From UBA9676 sp963741615 (lineage in GTDB: Bacteria > Actinomycetota > Actinomycetes > Streptosporangiales > Streptosporangiaceae): DNA of 64,000 nucleotides. The position numbers and the translations under genes were made by a program. The notes under the pieces are model-generated. The model saw only the letters and a program-made list of their open reading frames with translations, did no database searches and was not told the DNA's origin. The DNA is taken from assembly GCA_963741615.1 (NCBI GenBank), contig CAVUIU010000001.1, forward strand, positions 123,244 to 187,243, written 5' to 3'. Below, one piece after another: positions 7,423 to 15,918 of the stretch (its first letter is position 1; each line of letters starts with the position of its first letter).

Positions 7423-8016
7423 ATGCTGAGAGAGATTTGCAGAACTTGCGAGCTGTGCAGGCGTACGACCTACCCCTCGGAAGCGCCCGACGCTACCTGC
7501 CGCCGGACTGAGGGGTGTCCGAAGCTGGCACCCGTGCCGGACGTGAAAGCGTGCGGTGGCCACTTGCGGGTGTGTCCCGAGGCCTGGTACGCCGAGCCGA
7601 CCGAGCCGCTGAGCTGGACCTGCATGCGATGCGGTCTGGTCACCACGCTTGCGCAGGCCGGTCTCGGTGCGACTCGCTACTCCAATCTCAGGTGCAAGAA
7701 GCTGGATCTGCATCCAGAACCAGAGCCAGAGCCAGAACCCGAGCCAGAACCCGAGCCGGTGTTCCTGCCCTCGCCTGAGATGTGCGGCGGGTACCTGCGG
7801 TACGTCGTTAGGGCTGGCCGCGGCGTCTTCGTCTGCGATAGGTGCGAGCGCGATACCAGCATCCAGGATCTGTTCGCTCGTAGCGGTGGCAGGAGGACCA
7901 TCGTCACGAAGTACGACAACTACTGCGAGCGGATGCTTACGGGCGAGCAGGTCCGGGACCTGCCACATGAAATCTTCGCTGGCCCGCCAACGCCGCCGGA
8001 GGGATATTTCGGGTGA
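7423..8016 (+). CDS. Cys-rich protein with zinc-ribbon-like knuckles and an (EP)n linker, function unknown
   Basis: A 197-residue protein. The ATG has AGGAGG 9 nt upstream. Cysteine pairs occur as CRTCELC near the N-terminus, then CGGHLRVC, WTCMRCG, CGGYLRY and FVCDRCER: two similar halves, each with CGGxLR followed ~25 residues later by a CxxC, suggesting a duplicated zinc-binding ribbon. A Glu-Pro repeat (about eight EP units near residues 113-128) links the halves. Codon use is less G/C-biased at third positions than the neighbours, hinting at foreign origin. There is no signal peptide or membrane segment. I do not recognise the family; a nucleic-acid or metal role is a guess. Confidence 0.65.
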   Translation: MLREICRTCELCRRTTYPSEAPDATCRRTEGCPKLAPVPDVKACGGHLRVCPEAWYAEPTEPLSWTCMRCGLVTTLAQAGLGATRYSNLRCKKLDLHPEPEPEPEPEPEPEPVFLPSPEMCGGYLRYVVRAGRGVFVCDRCERDTSIQDLFARSGGRRTIVTKYDNYCERMLTGEQVRDLPHEIFAGPPTPPEGYFG

Positions 8017-8024
8017 CCTGAGCT

Positions 8025-8066
8025 GGCAGAGCCCCTGAGCCGACCCCCTGGCCCGGGGGCTCTGCC
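8025..8066 (+). terminator. Strong hairpin, probable terminator of the Cys-rich gene
   Basis: An 11-bp perfect stem (GGCAGAGCCCC pairing with GGGGCTCTGCC, 20-nt loop) begins 9 nt after the stop codon. There is no U-tract, as is common in high-GC actinobacteria. It also lies downstream of the converging MFS remnant, so it may serve both directions. Confidence 0.6.
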
Positions 8067-8089
8067 ATGCAATGTGACCAAGTCCTGCT

Positions 8090-8311
8090 GTTGACAGACG
8101 GGAGAGTCTTGTCGAGCACCACCATGAAGGCGGCCGTGAGGATGAGGATCAGTCCCATGCCCCGGTAGCGGGGAGCGGGCGGAACGGCCGGGGGACGCTC
8201 GGCGGGCGGAACGGCCGGGGGACGCTCAACGGGCGGGATGGCAACGCGGCGCTGCACCGCGGGCGCAGGCTGCGTTGCCGGGGACGAGGGCCTGGTGAGA
8301 GCCTGCTCCAT
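8090..8311 (-). pseudogene. Truncated N-terminus of an MFS (EmrB/QacA-type) drug exporter
   Basis: After a Pro-rich N-terminal segment containing a repeated ERPPAVPPA unit, the frame reads into GLILILTAAFMVVLDKTLPSV. This is the first transmembrane helix and the FMVVLDxT motif that begin DHA2-family multidrug exporters. The similarity then stops and the frame runs into the terminator region, so the ~13 remaining helices are missing. It is transcribed divergently from a TetR regulator 54 nt away, the classic exporter/repressor layout. The deletion leaves an orphan repressor. Confidence 0.55.
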
Positions 8312-8327
8312 CAACTTATCCGATACG

Positions 8328-8351
8328 CACCGTTTCGTTTTTCATCCGGTG
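8328..8351. promoter_or_regulatory. Possible TetR operator in the divergent promoter region
   Basis: A CACCG/CGGTG inverted repeat with a 14-nt T-rich spacer sits between the divergent starts of the exporter remnant and the TetR gene. The position fits an autoregulatory operator, but the arms are only five bases and the assignment is weak. Confidence 0.25.
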
Positions 8352-8364
8352 TAACTTCGGGGGT

Positions 8365-9000
8365 ATGGGATCTATTCCGGCCCGCGGCCGGGGCGCCGCT
8401 GAACAGGCCCGCCGTGGGCGGCCGCGCAGCGAGGCGGCCGACCGGGCGATCCTGCGCGCCGCCACCGACCTGCTCGCCGAACGCGGCCTGCAGGGGATGT
8501 CCATCGAGGAGGTGGCGGCCCGCGCCGGGGTCGGGAAGGCGACCATCTACCGCCGCTGGCGGTCGCGGGGAGCGCTCGCCCTGGACGCGTTCGTGGCCGA
8601 GTTCCAGGGGCTGCAGCCGGTGCCGGACACCGGCACCCTCCGGGGCGACCTGCTCGCCGCGCTCCGGGCCTGGGTACGCGCGGTCACCCGGACCCCGATG
8701 GGCCGCGTCTTGCTCGGGCTCATCGCTGAGGCGCAGCACGACCCCCACCTGGCCGAGGCGTGGCGCAGGCAGGTCATGGAGCCGCTGCGCGCGCAGCGCG
8801 TCGTGATGATCGAGCGGGCCATCATCCGCGGCGAGATACCCGCCAGCACCGATGCCGACATCGTGCTCGACCTGCTCTACGGGGCGTCATACCACCGGTT
8901 GCTGCACGGCCACCGGCCCCTGACCGACGTCTTCACCCGCAAGACCGTGGACCTGATCATCGCGGGGCTGGGGATCCGGGCCACGGGCCAGCCGGGTTAG
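8365..9000 (+). CDS. TetR/AcrR family transcriptional regulator
   Basis: A 211-residue regulator. The N-terminal helix-turn-helix is clear at about 25-70: AILRAATDLLAERGLQGMS, then IEEVAARAGVGKATIYRRW. The C-terminal ligand domain (TetR_C family type, LLGLIAEAQHDPHLAEAW) has the pattern found in many actinobacterial drug-efflux repressors. It is divergent from a truncated MFS gene, its presumed former target, and may now regulate only itself or the trpB2-like gene downstream. A start a few codons later is possible because the first ~18 residues are low complexity. Confidence 0.88.
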   Translation: MGSIPARGRGAAEQARRGRPRSEAADRAILRAATDLLAERGLQGMSIEEVAARAGVGKATIYRRWRSRGALALDAFVAEFQGLQPVPDTGTLRGDLLAALRAWVRAVTRTPMGRVLLGLIAEAQHDPHLAEAWRRQVMEPLRAQRVVMIERAIIRGEIPASTDADIVLDLLYGASYHRLLHGHRPLTDVFTRKTVDLIIAGLGIRATGQPG

Positions 9001-9179
9001 GACCGTCCCGGTCGCCTCCGGCCGCGCCGGGGACGTGGCCGCGGGCGATCACGGGACGGCCGCGGATGACCCCGCCAGGCCCGGCCGGGCGATTCACCCG
9101 CGGAAGGGGTCCCCACCAGCGCAAAAGAACGGCTAGTGTCGCAGTGATCACCTTTCGCCCTGGCCGCCCGGAGGCATTC

Positions 9180-10541
9180 ATGGACCACCAGGTCAAGTAT
9201 CTTCTGCAGGAATCCGAGCTGCCCCGGCAGTGGTACAACGTCATACCCGACCTGCCCTCTCCCCCGCCCCCGCCGCTGCACCCGGGCACCCGCGAGCCGG
9301 TCGGCCCGGAGGCGCTCGCACCCCTGTTCCCGATGGCCCTGATCGAGCAGGAGGTCTCGCCGGAGCGCCACATCGCGATCCCGGAGCCGGTGCTGGACGT
9401 CTACCGGCTGTGGCGGCCCACCCCGCTGTTCCGGGCCCGGCGGCTGGAGAAGGACCTGGGCACCCCGGCGCGGATCTACTACAAGTACGAGGGGGGCAGC
9501 CCGGCCGGCTCGCACAAGCCCAACACCGCCGTCCCGCAGGCGTACTACAACAAGGCGGAGGGGGTCACCAAGCTGACCACCGAGACCGGGGCCGGCCAAT
9601 GGGGCAGCGCGCTGGCGTTCGCGTCGGCGCTGTTCGGGCTGGAGTGCGAGGTATGGATGGTCCGGGCTTCTTACGACCAGAAGCCCTACCGGCGGCTGCT
9701 GATGGAGGCCTACGGCGCGACGGTCCACCCCAGCCCGTCCGACCTCACCTCGGCCGGGCGCGCGGTGCTCGCCGAGCACCCGGACTCGACCGGCAGCCTG
9801 GGCATCGCGATCAGCGAGGCGGTCGAGGTGGCCGGCCCCGACCCGGCCATCAGGTATGCGCTCGGCAGCGTGCTCAACCACGTGCTCCTGCACCAGACCG
9901 TCATCGGCGAGGAGGCGCTCAAGCAGCTCGCCCAGGCGGGCGACACCCCGGACGTGATCATCGGCTGCACCGGCGGCGGGTCCAACTTCTCCGGCCTGGT
10001 GTTCCCGTTCCTGCGCGAGAAGCTGGCAGGCAAGATGAACCCGGTGCTGCGCGCGGTCGAGCCCGCCGCCTGCCCGTCGTTCACCCGCGGCGTCTACGCC
10101 TACGACTTCGGGGACACGGCCGGCACCACGCCGCTGTTCAAGATGCACACCCTCGGGCACGACTTCGTGCCGGACCCGATCCACGCGGGCGGGCTGCGCT
10201 ACCACGGCATGTCGCCGCTGCTGTCGCACATGTACGAGCTGGGACTGTTCGAGGCGGTGGCGAAGCCGCAGTCGGAGTGCTTCGCGGCCGGGCTGCGGTT
10301 CGCCCGGACCGAGGGCATCCTGCCCGCGCCCGAGCCCACCCACGCGCTCGCCGCCACCATCGAGGAGGCGCTGCGCTGCAAGGAGACCGGTGAGGAGAAG
10401 GTGATCCTGACCGCCCTGTGCGGGCATGGCCTGCTCGACCTCACCGCCTACAGCGCCTACCAGGCGGGGCAGGTGACCGACTTCGACCTGCCAGCGCAGG
10501 CCCTGGAGGACGCCATGAGCGGGCTGCCCGTGGGGGTGTGA
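9180..10541 (+). CDS. Tryptophan synthase beta-like PLP enzyme (TrpB2 type)
   Basis: A 453-residue PLP enzyme of fold type II. The ATG has GGAGG 5 nt upstream. The PLP lysine lies in GSPAGSHKPNTA (K113), the phosphate-binding loop is CTGGGSNFSG (about 263-272), and the ETGAGQWG segment gives the substrate-carboxylate loop. The ~50-residue N-terminal extension before the core and the overall length are those of TrpB2, the stand-alone variant, not of TrpB1, which pairs with TrpA. No trpA or other trp gene is near. The likely reaction is indole plus serine (or phosphoserine) to tryptophan. Confidence 0.85.
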   Translation: MDHQVKYLLQESELPRQWYNVIPDLPSPPPPPLHPGTREPVGPEALAPLFPMALIEQEVSPERHIAIPEPVLDVYRLWRPTPLFRARRLEKDLGTPARIYYKYEGGSPAGSHKPNTAVPQAYYNKAEGVTKLTTETGAGQWGSALAFASALFGLECEVWMVRASYDQKPYRRLLMEAYGATVHPSPSDLTSAGRAVLAEHPDSTGSLGIAISEAVEVAGPDPAIRYALGSVLNHVLLHQTVIGEEALKQLAQAGDTPDVIIGCTGGGSNFSGLVFPFLREKLAGKMNPVLRAVEPAACPSFTRGVYAYDFGDTAGTTPLFKMHTLGHDFVPDPIHAGGLRYHGMSPLLSHMYELGLFEAVAKPQSECFAAGLRFARTEGILPAPEPTHALAATIEEALRCKETGEEKVILTALCGHGLLDLTAYSAYQAGQVTDFDLPAQALEDAMSGLPVGV

Positions 10542-10564
10542 TCCCCGGAGGGTGATCGCCGAGC

Positions 10565-11077
10565 CTACCCCGCCGACGCGGCCCACCCGGTCCAGCGCCC
10601 GACCTGGACGCGGATCACCGGGCCGTCCGGCGGGTCGGCGCGGTACTGCGGGTAGCGGCGCGCGAGCAGGGCGAGCGGCCCGGCCATCTCGGCGGGCGCG
10701 GCCAGGATGGTGGCGGCACCGTCGGCGCGGGCCCACCACAGCCGGTCCCAGTCCGCCTCGTAGTGGTCCGCGAGCATGGCCACCCGGGGCTCGGCCGCGA
10801 TGTTCCGCAGCCGCGCCAGCCGTCGGGTCGTCTTCGGCTTGGCATCGACCGCGCTGTAGATCATGTCCCCGTCCATGGCGAAGGTGACCGGGACGAGGTG
10901 GGGCCCGCCGCCGGGGCTCATCGTGGCCAGGCGGGCCACGATGGCGGTCGAGAACCGCCGCCGCGCCTCGGCCGGCTCCAGGTTCAGCTGCCCTCTCCCC
11001 TCGCCCGCGCCTGCCCTGCAATCTTCGCATCGTCGGCGAAACCACCCGCACAGCGCACGCGGGCTGATCTTCTCCAC
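10565..11077 (-). CDS. Pyridoxamine 5'-phosphate oxidase-fold, F420-dependent family protein (TIGR03668-like)
   Basis: The core from EPAEARRRFSTAIVARLATM to the C-terminus follows the split beta-barrel F420/FMN-binding family. VPVTFAMDGDMIYSAVD carries the conserved strand pair, and KPKTTRRLARLRNI the phosphate-contacting basic helix. The start is uncertain: GTG at 11077 adds about 30 residues of non-family sequence, whereas homologues begin near the LEPAEAR segment, where only a CTG codon is available after a GGGGAGAGG box. It is convergent with the trpB2-like gene and divergent from the kinase. A deazaflavin-dependent redox role is likely; substrate unknown. Confidence 0.75.
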   Translation of the reverse strand: MEKISPRALCGWFRRRCEDCRAGAGEGRGQLNLEPAEARRRFSTAIVARLATMSPGGGPHLVPVTFAMDGDMIYSAVDAKPKTTRRLARLRNIAAEPRVAMLADHYEADWDRLWWARADGAATILAAPAEMAGPLALLARRYPQYRADPPDGPVIRVQVGRWTGWAASAG

Positions 11078-11121
11078 TGCCGGACCGGCCCGGCGGTACC
11101 CGGGTAGGGTCAAGTGCTGTC

Positions 11122-12579
11122 ATGCCAACGTATCCGCTGCTGGCAGGCCGGTACCGCCTGGGAAGCCAGATCGCGGCCGGCGGCGTCGGCGAGGTCTGGC
11201 GCGCGGAGGACACCGTGCTGGGCCGGCTGGTAGCCGTCAAGCTGCTGCGAGCCGAATTCGCCGAACACGCCGAGACGCTGGCGCGTTTCCGGGCCGAGGC
11301 CCGGCACGCCGGCGCACTGTCGCATCCGGCGATCGCCCGGGTGTTCGACTACGGTGAGCCGGTATCGCCGTATCCCCCGTTCCTGGTGATGGAGCTGGTG
11401 GACGGGCCCTCGCTGTCCGCTGTCCTGGCGGCCGGGCCGCTCGATGCCGCCCAGACCTTGGATGTGGTCGCGCAGGTGGCGTCGGGCCTGCAGGCGGCCC
11501 ACGCGGCCGCGCTGGTGCACCGCGATATCAAGCCCGCCAACCTGCTGCTCGCCGCGGACGGCCAGGTGAAGATCACCGATTTCGGGATCGCGCACGTGGC
11601 CGGATCGGCACCGGTCACCCGCACCGGAACGGTGGTCGGAACCCCCGCCTACCTGGCCCCCGAACGGGTATCGGGCGCGTCGGCCACGCCAGCCTCCGAC
11701 CTGTACTCGCTCGGGGTGGTGGCCTACCACTGCCTGGCCGGGGCCCCGCCCTTCACGGGGAAGCCGGTAGAGGTCGCCGTCGCCCACCGGGATCTGCCGC
11801 TGCCGCCGTTCCCGTTCGCCGTACCTGCCGAGGTCGCGCTGCTGGTAGCCGGGCTGACCGCCAAGGACCCGTCCGCCCGGCCGGCCGGTGCGCAGGAGGT
11901 AGCCAGCTGGGCCGACCGCCTGCGGGAGGACTTGATCGGTGGCATGGACGGTGCTGGCGGCTCGTGGGTGCACGCCATCCCGGCCACCGCGGCGAAGACC
12001 CCGGCACCCGAACCGGCCCCCCCGCAGTCACCCACCCTCCAGTGGCAGCAGAGCCAGCCCATCCGGCGGCGCCGCCGGCCGGCCGCTACCGCCGCCGCGG
12101 CGGCCGCCGCCGCCGTCGTGCTGGCGCTGCTCTCGCTGGTGGTGGTGCGGGGGCTCAGTGGCAGGCCGACGAGCTCCGCGTCCCGGCCGGGCCAGCACAT
12201 CAGCACCCAGCCAAGCCCCTCGGTGACCCGTAGCCCGTCACCGCCGGCGACCGTCCCGCCGACGCCTGGCACGGTGGAAGTCACCGCCGGCTCACTGGTC
12301 GGGCAGTCACTGGGACTGGTACGCCAGCGGCTGCGGGTCCTCGGGCTGGCCGTCCGGGTCCAGCAGCGCCCCTCCGACCAGGAGACCGGGACGGTCCTCG
12401 CGGTCCAGCCGAGCGGTCAGGTGAGCCCGGCCAGCACCATCGTGGTGGTCGTGGCCTTTACGCCACCACCGCAGGACGGTGGCCATCACCACCGCCACCA
12501 CCACCACCGGAACGGCAACGGCCAGACGGGCCCGGCCGTCGGAACGCTGACCAGCGCCGCCGCCCGCCGGGACGGCTGA
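11122..12579 (+). CDS. Membrane Ser/Thr protein kinase with one PASTA domain (PknB-like)
   Basis: A 485-residue protein. The kinase domain covers about 10-265: glycine loop GSQIAAGGVGEVW, catalytic Lys40 (AVKLL), HRDIKPAN at 133-140, DFG at 153-155 and APE at 179-181, so it should be active. A Pro-rich linker leads to a basic stop-transfer stretch (RRRRR) and a single transmembrane helix near 322-342. One PASTA domain follows outside (about 383-447), binding peptidoglycan fragments in relatives. The tail has a His-rich stretch (HHHRHHHHR), possibly metal-binding. Classical PknB has four PASTA units and sits by pbpA/rodA; here neither is present, so this is an accessory kinase. Confidence 0.88.
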   Translation: MPTYPLLAGRYRLGSQIAAGGVGEVWRAEDTVLGRLVAVKLLRAEFAEHAETLARFRAEARHAGALSHPAIARVFDYGEPVSPYPPFLVMELVDGPSLSAVLAAGPLDAAQTLDVVAQVASGLQAAHAAALVHRDIKPANLLLAADGQVKITDFGIAHVAGSAPVTRTGTVVGTPAYLAPERVSGASATPASDLYSLGVVAYHCLAGAPPFTGKPVEVAVAHRDLPLPPFPFAVPAEVALLVAGLTAKDPSARPAGAQEVASWADRLREDLIGGMDGAGGSWVHAIPATAAKTPAPEPAPPQSPTLQWQQSQPIRRRRRPAATAAAAAAAAVVLALLSLVVVRGLSGRPTSSASRPGQHISTQPSPSVTRSPSPPATVPPTPGTVEVTAGSLVGQSLGLVRQRLRVLGLAVRVQQRPSDQETGTVLAVQPSGQVSPASTIVVVVAFTPPPQDGGHHHRHHHHRNGNGQTGPAVGTLTSAAARRDG

Positions 12580-12595
12580 CGCTGCCCGCCGGGGC

Positions 12596-13528
12596 CTACT
12601 GGCCGGGCAGCTGGCCGAGGTGGAACCTGGTGCCCTGGTCGTCGGTGCAGTCGGCGGTGAGCCCGTATGGCTGCTGCTGCGGCTCGGTCGCGGTGCCGCC
12701 CGCGGCCCTGACCCGGCCGACCGCCGCAGCGAGCTGGGCCACCCGCCACATCGGCACGGCGGTGGCGCCAGGATGGCCGCCGGACAGGCCGATCAGGGGT
12801 GTCGTGCCCACCACCTGCCAGCCGTCGGCGATCCGGCCCGGCAGGAACTGCCAGCCGAGCACCGCGCCGTAGAAGTCACGGGCCCGGCGCGAGTCGGCCA
12901 CCTCGAGCGTGACGTAGGCAAGATCCCCGTCGCGTGCCCCGGCCGCCCGCGCGCTCGGCCGGCCCGGGCCGGCCGGATCCGGGCCGGCCGGAGCCGCAGT
13001 GCCCCCGCCGCCGGTGCCGGCCGCCGGGGGCTGGTGCACCGCGAACCGGGTGCCCTGGTCGTCCACGCAGTCGGCGCTCAGTCCGTACGGCCGCGGGTCA
13101 GGGTCGCTGGCCTGGCCGCCGGCCGCCCGCACCCGCGCGACCGCCGCCGCGGCGTCGTCAACGAGGTAGGAGCAGAACAGCGTGGACCGGGGCTGGCCGC
13201 CCCACAGGCCCTGTGGCGGGGCCGCACCGGGCACCTGCCGCCCCTGCGGAGCACTCCCCGGCCGGTACTCCCAGCCGAGCACGGCGGCGTAGAACGCGGC
13301 TGCCCGTGCCACATCGGGCACCCACAGCGACGCGTAGCCGATATCTCCCTGCCGGGCGGTGGCGGCGGGCGCGGGATGGGACTGCCTCAGTTCACCTGTA
13401 TCAGACACGACGACTCCTTCCGGGAGATCCAGGGCACGCTCCAGGCGCGCCCGCAGCCGGGCCGCGAACCGGGGATCGGGGTCGGCCGGCGTGACCGGCG
13501 CCCGCAGCACACGGAACGGGTCACTCAT
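12596..13528 (-). CDS. Two-domain VOC (glyoxalase-like) protein partnered with ECF sigma factor
   Basis: A 310-residue protein. The N-terminal ~35 residues (DPFRVLRAPVTPADPDP then RFAARLRARLERAL) are a short conserved segment seen ahead of VOC domains in actinobacterial proteins encoded beside sigma factors. Two VOC domains follow, about 60-175 and 205-310, each with the IGYASLWVPD/LAYVTLEVAD opening and YGLSADCVDDQGTRF/YGLTADCTDDQGTRF closing strands, so they arose by duplication. Its ATG lies 8 nt inside the end of the sigma-factor gene, so the two are translationally coupled. A role controlling the sigma factor or responding to a small ligand is inferred. Confidence 0.82.
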   Translation of the reverse strand: MSDPFRVLRAPVTPADPDPRFAARLRARLERALDLPEGVVVSDTGELRQSHPAPAATARQGDIGYASLWVPDVARAAAFYAAVLGWEYRPGSAPQGRQVPGAAPPQGLWGGQPRSTLFCSYLVDDAAAAVARVRAAGGQASDPDPRPYGLSADCVDDQGTRFAVHQPPAAGTGGGGTAAPAGPDPAGPGRPSARAAGARDGDLAYVTLEVADSRRARDFYGAVLGWQFLPGRIADGWQVVGTTPLIGLSGGHPGATAVPMWRVAQLAAAVGRVRAAGGTATEPQQQPYGLTADCTDDQGTRFHLGQLPGQ

Positions 13529-14072
13529 CGCTGTCCCCCTCCCGCTCGCGGGTGTACGCGGCCCGGAACGCCGACCGGGCCCGCACCAGCAATGCCTCGG
13601 TGGCGTGTACCGTACGGCCGAGCAGGTCAGCGACCTGCGGCACCGGCAGGTCATCCATGTACCGCAAGGTGAGCGCGGCCCGGTGGTGCGGCCCGAGCCG
13701 TTGCAGCACCGCGCGGGCCCGCAGCGCGTCCAGCCTGGCGTCCCACGGATCGTCCCGCCCGGCCAGGGCGCCCGGCTCGGCCGCCACTGCGTGCAGCGCC
13801 CGCTGCTCCCTGGCCTGGCGGCGCCAGTGGTCGCTGAGCTTGTGCCTGGCCACGCCGACCAGCCAGGCCGTGCTCACCGGTGGCTCCCGCCCGGCCCGGA
13901 CCGCGTCCACGGCCGCCAGGAACGTCTCGGCGGTGAGATCCTCGGCTACTGCCCGCTGCCCGCACCGGGCCAGCAGGTAGCCGTAGACCTGCGGCAGGGC
14001 GTGGTCGTAGAGCGCGAGCAGCCGCGCAGCGGCGCCGGCCGGCGCCGGTAGCCCTGCTGGCTGCTCGCCCAT
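13521..14072 (-). CDS. ECF RNA polymerase sigma factor
   Basis: A 183-residue sigma-70 family protein with region 2 at about 25-90 (LYDHALPQVYGYLLARCG, AEDLTAETFLAAVDA, STAWLVGVARHKLSDHWRR) and region 4 at about 120-172 (RLGPHHRAALTLRYMDDLPV, then QVADLLGRTVHATEALLVRA). It lacks sigma region 3, as ECF factors do. The ATG at 14072 gives the usual length. It overlaps the downstream VOC gene. No separate anti-sigma factor gene is present, so the VOC partner is the candidate modulator. Its target promoters are unknown. Confidence 0.85.
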   Translation of the reverse strand: MGEQPAGLPAPAGAAARLLALYDHALPQVYGYLLARCGQRAVAEDLTAETFLAAVDAVRAGREPPVSTAWLVGVARHKLSDHWRRQAREQRALHAVAAEPGALAGRDDPWDARLDALRARAVLQRLGPHHRAALTLRYMDDLPVPQVADLLGRTVHATEALLVRARSAFRAAYTREREGDSDE

Positions 14073-14167
14073 ACCCTCATCGTCGCTCCTGCGCCCCGGA
14101 CTCCGACGGGCAGCTTCCGCCGGATAGGACTTGAACGTGTTCAAAACTTTCGGCCGGGGGATCCACC

Positions 14168-14350
14168 ATGGCCATCTTCGCCACCTACGCCGCCCATCTT
14201 GTCATCAGCGTCGGGCTCACCGTCGCCGTCGGGTCGGCCCTGTCCCGCAGCGGCAAGGTGTTCCTCACCAGCGTGTTCGGCGGCGACGAGAGCCTGGCCG
14301 GGGCGGTCGACCGCCTGCTGGTCGTGTGCTTCGCCGGGTTCCGGCACCGG
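14168..14350 (+). pseudogene. Broken small integral membrane protein
   Basis: The first ~50 codons (HLVISVGLTVAVGSALSRSG, then VFLTSVFGGD and VDRLLVVCF) follow a small actinobacterial membrane-protein family in which this start leads to VNRLLVVGFYLINLG and a second helix. Here the frame turns to Pro/Gly/Arg-rich sequence exactly where the second helix should be and runs on into the next gene. The ~170 bases before the LigD gene hold no clean continuation in the other frames, so the gene is truncated. Confidence 0.45.
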
Positions 14351-14523
14351 TCCCGCCCGGGCCCCGGCCAGCGGGCCGAGCAGGCACCGCCCCCGCCGGG
14401 CCAGCCCGGGCAGCCCGGCCAGGCAGTCACCCCCGGGACGCCGGCCGCCCCCGGGCCCGGCGCGCTGACGTTCCGGCGACATGCGCCCCTGAGCCCGCCG
14501 CCCACGCCGGTTATGGTGGCCCT

Positions 14524-15918
14524 ATGCCGGATCGCCGGGAGGTCCTGGAGGTGGCTGGCCGCCCGGTGGTGGTCACCAACCCGGACAAGATCTACTTCCC
14601 TGCCGCCGGGCACACCAAGCTTGACCTGGTCCGCTACTACCTGAGCGTGGCCGGGGGCGCGGTGCGCGGGGTGGCGGGACGGCCGATGGTGCTCAAGCGG
14701 TTCGTGCACGGCGCCGACGGCGAGGCCTTCTTCCAGAAGCGTGCCCCGGACAAGCGCCCGGACTGGATACCGACCGTCACGCTGAGCTTTCCCTCCGGCC
14801 GGGTCGCCGACGAGATCGTGGTCAGCGACGCCGCGCAGCTCGCCTGGGTGGTGAACCTGGGCTGCATCGACCTCAACCCGCACCCGGTCCGGGCCGGCGA
14901 CCTGGACCATCCCGACGAGCTGCGGGTGGACCTGGACCCGGTGCCGGGGATCGCGTGGCCGCAGATCCTGCAGGTCGCCTTGGTCGCCAGGGATGTGCTG
15001 GCCGATTTCGGCCTGACCGGCTGGCCCAAGACGTCGGGCTCACGCGGCTTCCACATCTACGCCCGGATCCAGCCGCGCTGGACCTTTCCCCAGGTCCGCC
15101 GGGCCGCCGTCGCGCTCGCCCGGGAGATCGAACGACGCGCGCCCGACCTGGCCACCGCCAAATGGTGGAAGGAGGAACGCCACGGCGTCTTCGTCAACTA
15201 CAACCAGAACGCCAAGGACCGGACGGTCGCGTCGGCGTACTCGATCCGCCCCACCCCCGACGCCCGGGTATCCACCCCTTTGACCTGGCCTGAGGTGTCC
15301 GATTGCCGGCCGGAAGCCTTCACGATCGGCACCGTGCCGGAGCGGTTCGCCCGGCTCGGCGACCCATGGCAGGACATGGACGACGCGGCGGGCTCGCTGG
15401 AGCCGCTGCTCGCCCTGGCCGACGAGCACGAGGCGGCCGGGCTCGGCGACGCGCCCTGGCCGCCGCACTACGACAAGCAGGCAGGTGAGCCGCCCCGGGT
15501 CCAGCCCTCCAAGCGGCGCGCGGCCGCCGCCCCGCGGCCCGCCCCGGGCAAAACGAGCGGCCCGACCGGCCGCCGGCGGTCGGCCATGCCGCTCATCGAG
15601 GTGGCCCGCGCCGCGAGCGAGGCGGAGGCGCGGGCGGGGCTGGAGCGGTGGAAGGAGCGCCACCCCGGCGTCTGGCCCCTGCTTCAACCGGCTGACGTCC
15701 TGGTCGACGCGATGCGCGGGCGCAGTTCCACCTGGACCAGGATCCGGCTGAATCTGCAGCACGTGCCGGAGGCGCAGCGGCCGCCGCAGGAGACACTCGA
15801 GGTCGACTACGACCCGTGGGCGGCTTACCGCCAGGGCCCGCCCGGCCCGCCCGGCCCGCCCGGCCCGGCCCACCGCGATAGCCTCTCCCCGGGGCGGCGC
15901 GACCGACAGGAGGAGCCG
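14524..15918 (+). CDS. NHEJ LigD-type DNA polymerase/primase domain protein
   Basis: The archaeo-eukaryotic primase-like Pol domain of LigD. It opens with EVAGRPVVVTNPDKIYFP, carries the metal-binding LRVDLDPVPG motif near residue 140 and SGSRGFHIYARI near 170, and ends with the usual LEVDYDPWAAY. It fills gaps and adds ribonucleotides at double-strand breaks, normally with Ku and an ATP-dependent ligase; neither is visible here. The frame has no stop: it passes through a Gly-Pro-Pro repeat directly into the next gene. A TAG is present one frame over at about 15879, so either a frameshift in the CCCGGCCCG repeat removed the stop or a fusion protein of 745 residues is made. Confidence 0.82.

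Noticed and set aside
8170..8235. Direct repeats suggesting a regulatory array
   Set aside because: They encode the repeated ERPPAVPPA segment of the MFS N-terminal remnant, which explains them as coding repeats.
8997..11240. A 747-codon minus-strand open frame opposite the trpB2-like gene
   Set aside because: Shadow frame of high-GC coding; no motif, and it overlaps a convincing PPOX-fold gene in a different frame.
14131..14523. N-terminal extension of the LigD frame back to 14131
   Set aside because: The added ~130 residues are Arg/Gly/Pro-rich and out of frame with the membrane-protein remnant; the family begins at the ATG at 14524.
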